From: Armatimonadota bacterium
GTDB taxonomy: Bacteria; Armatimonadota; UBA10988
DNA: 6,680 nucleotides
Reading direction: 5' to 3'
NCBI GenBank assembly: GCA_016183835.1
Contig: JACPDV010000737.1
Location: forward strand, 1-6,680
Within the stretch, counting starts at the first letter, position 1. Each line of letters starts with the position of its first letter. A program made the translations under genes and the position numbers. A model generated the notes under the pieces. It saw nothing but the letters and a program-made list of their open reading frames with translations, ran no database searches and was not told the DNA's origin. Shown piece after piece: positions 5,699 through 6,680 of this stretch.

Positions 5699-6473
5699 CC
5701 GCCGGCTCCTCCCACCGCGCCGCGGCCAGGAGCTGCCGCGTGTACAGCTCGCGCGGTGCGGCGAACAGCTCGAACACGCCGTTTTGCTCCACCACCCGCC
5801 CGGCCTGCATCACCGTCACCGTGTCGGCGGTCTCGGCCACCACCGCCAGATCGTGGGTGATCAGCCACAGGCCCATCCCCAGCTCGTCGCGCAGCTTGAG
5901 CAGCAGATCGAGGATCTCCCGTTGCACGTTCACGTCGAGCGCGGTGGTCGGCTCGTCGGCGATCAGGAGGCGCGGGCGGGAGACGATGGCCATGCCGATC
6001 ACTACCCGCTGCCGCTGCCCGCCCGAGAGCTGGTGGGGGAACTGCCGCGCCCGGTGCCCCAGGCCGACCACCTCGAGTGCCTCGTACGCCCGCTCGCGCG
6101 CCTCCGTCCGGGGCAGCCGCTGGTGCGCGAGGACCGCCTCCTCCACCTGCGGGAGGATGCGATAGACCGGGTTCAGCGCCGCCAGCGGGTCCTGGCTGAC
6201 GAAACCGATGGCCCGCCCGCGCACCCGACGGTGCTCCTCGGCCGAGAGGGTCAACAGGTCGGCGCCGTCGAACAGGATCCGCCCACCGGTCACCTGCGCG
6301 GCCGGCGGGAGGAGGCCGAGCACGCTCAGCGCGCTGACCGATTTGCCCGACCCGCTCTCGCCCACCAGCGCCGTGGTGCGGCCGGCCTCCACGGCCAGCG
6401 ACAGCCCGTCCACCGCCGCCACGCGGCCGAAGGCGATCTGGAGCTGCTCGATCTGCAGCAGGGGCGCGCTCAT
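5691..6473 (-). CDS. ABC transporter ATP-binding protein, DppD/OppD type
   Basis: A 260-residue ATPase, expected partner of the DppF-like subunit. Motifs in order: Walker A GESGSGKS (38-45), Q-loop FVSQDPLAALNP (Gln94), signature LSGGQRQR (149-156), Walker B LLIADEP with Glu174, then TTALDVNVQ, and switch His207. The ADEPTTALDVxVQ and MAI segments are characteristic of the D-type subunit in peptide/nickel importers. It lacks most of the extended C-terminal domain of DppD/OppD (about 330 residues); only RELYTRQLLAA (241-251) recalls the HPYT region. NikD is of similar short length. The ATG at 6473 has GGGGGAG seven bases upstream (6487-6481) and overlaps the permease stop as ATGA. Its TAA lies inside the start of the TPR gene. 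Confidence 0.93.
   Translation of the reverse strand: MSAPLLQIEQLQIAFGRVAAVDGLSLAVEAGRTTALVGESGSGKSVSALSVLGLLPPAAQVTGGRILFDGADLLTLSAEEHRRVRGRAIGFVSQDPLAALNPVYRILPQVEEAVLAHQRLPRTEARERAYEALEVVGLGHRARQFPHQLSGGQRQRVVIGMAIVSRPRLLIADEPTTALDVNVQREILDLLLKLRDELGMGLWLITHDLAVVAETADTVTVMQAGRVVEQNGVFELFAAPRELYTRQLLAAARWEEPADA
5706..5713 (-). promoter_or_regulatory. Ribosome binding site of the TPR gene, inside the preceding ATPase gene
   Basis: On the - strand this reads GGGAGGAG, ending seven bases before the ATG at 5698. It lies within the last codons of the DppD-like gene, allowing both coupled and independent initiation, and it supports the TPR frame as a real gene. Confidence 0.75.
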
Positions 6474-6680
6474 GTGCCGGCTCCCCCGTCGCGCAGCCGC
6501 GGGTCGAGCCAGAAGTAGAGCATGTCGACCACCAGATTCGCCGAGACCACCAAGGCGGCGCTGAACAGGACCGTGCCCATCACCACGGGGATGTCCTGGT
6601 TGAAGATCGCGGCCACCGCCTGCGAGCCGATGCCGGGCCAGGCGAACACCATCTCGGTGAACACCACCCCGCCGAGCAGC
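6470..6680 (-). CDS. ABC transporter permease, DppB type, C-terminal part (5' end outside window)
   Basis: The last 69 residues plus stop of an inner-membrane permease; the frame stays open to the window edge. The visible sequence contains VVFTEMVFAWPGIG, then an AIFNQDIPVVMGTVL segment, a hydrophobic helix (SAALVVSANLVVDMLYFWL) and DPRLRDGG. The pattern 'E.vF.wPGlG...v.Ai..rDyPvv.g.vl......vNl.vDllY..lDPR' is the usual end of DppB/OppB/NikB permeases, not of the DppC type. Its partner permease is not visible and must lie upstream or elsewhere. The stop overlaps the start of the DppD-like gene as ATGA, so the two are almost certainly co-expressed. Confidence 0.9.
   Translation of the reverse strand, partial: LLGGVVFTEMVFAWPGIGSQAVAAIFNQDIPVVMGTVLFSAALVVSANLVVDMLYFWLDPRLRDGGAGT

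Noticed and set aside
4718..6518. Long + strand open frames (380 and 320 residues) opposite the TPR and DppD-like genes
   Set aside because: Biased composition and no motif. The - strand frames show ABC signatures, ribosome binding sites and coupled overlaps.

Overview
The window is GC-rich throughout (about 70% by eye), tightly packed bacterial DNA with no tRNA, rRNA, CRISPR array, insertion sequence or phage gene. Very high GC, a DUF4321-type small membrane protein, a class I DhnA-type aldolase, a two-cluster iron-sulfur aldo/keto reductase and Dpp/Opp-type transporters would fit an uncultured environmental lineage such as Methylomirabilota/Rokubacteria or a deltaproteobacterial relative. 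That placement is a low-confidence inference from gene content and style.

Region 1 (1-3474) looks like carbohydrate or alcohol metabolism. It holds the 3' end of an iron-sulfur aldo/keto reductase on the + strand. Facing it on the - strand, in transcription order, are a class I fructose-bisphosphate aldolase (fbaB, 2524-3474), a 214-bp gap with two related GC-rich palindromic repeats, and two zinc-dependent medium-chain dehydrogenases joined by an ATGA stop/start overlap (1245-2309 and 196-1248). The aldolase has a recognisable promoter (TTGGGC, 17 bp, TAGAAT) and a strong Shine-Dalgarno site. The first dehydrogenase may be expressed from its own, possibly leaderless, promoter.

Region 2 (3657-3905) is a single + strand gene for an 82-residue, two-helix membrane protein of the DUF4321 type. 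It starts at TTG behind a clear GGAGG.

Region 3 (3909-6680) is the distal part of a - strand peptide/nickel-type ABC importer operon. In transcription order it holds the end of a DppB-like permease, a DppD-like ATPase, an exported TPR-like protein, and a DppF-like ATPase. Every junction overlaps by 4 or 8 bases, so the set is probably co-transcribed and translationally coupled. The exported helical-repeat protein between the two ATPase genes is the most unusual feature, and the directly visible DppB-DppD junction means the gene order is not the textbook A-B-C-D-F.

Most of the window is recognisable families. I see no convincing new defence, mobile or RNA system. The best candidates for something undescribed are the TPR protein in the transporter operon and the paired dehydrogenases near the aldolase.
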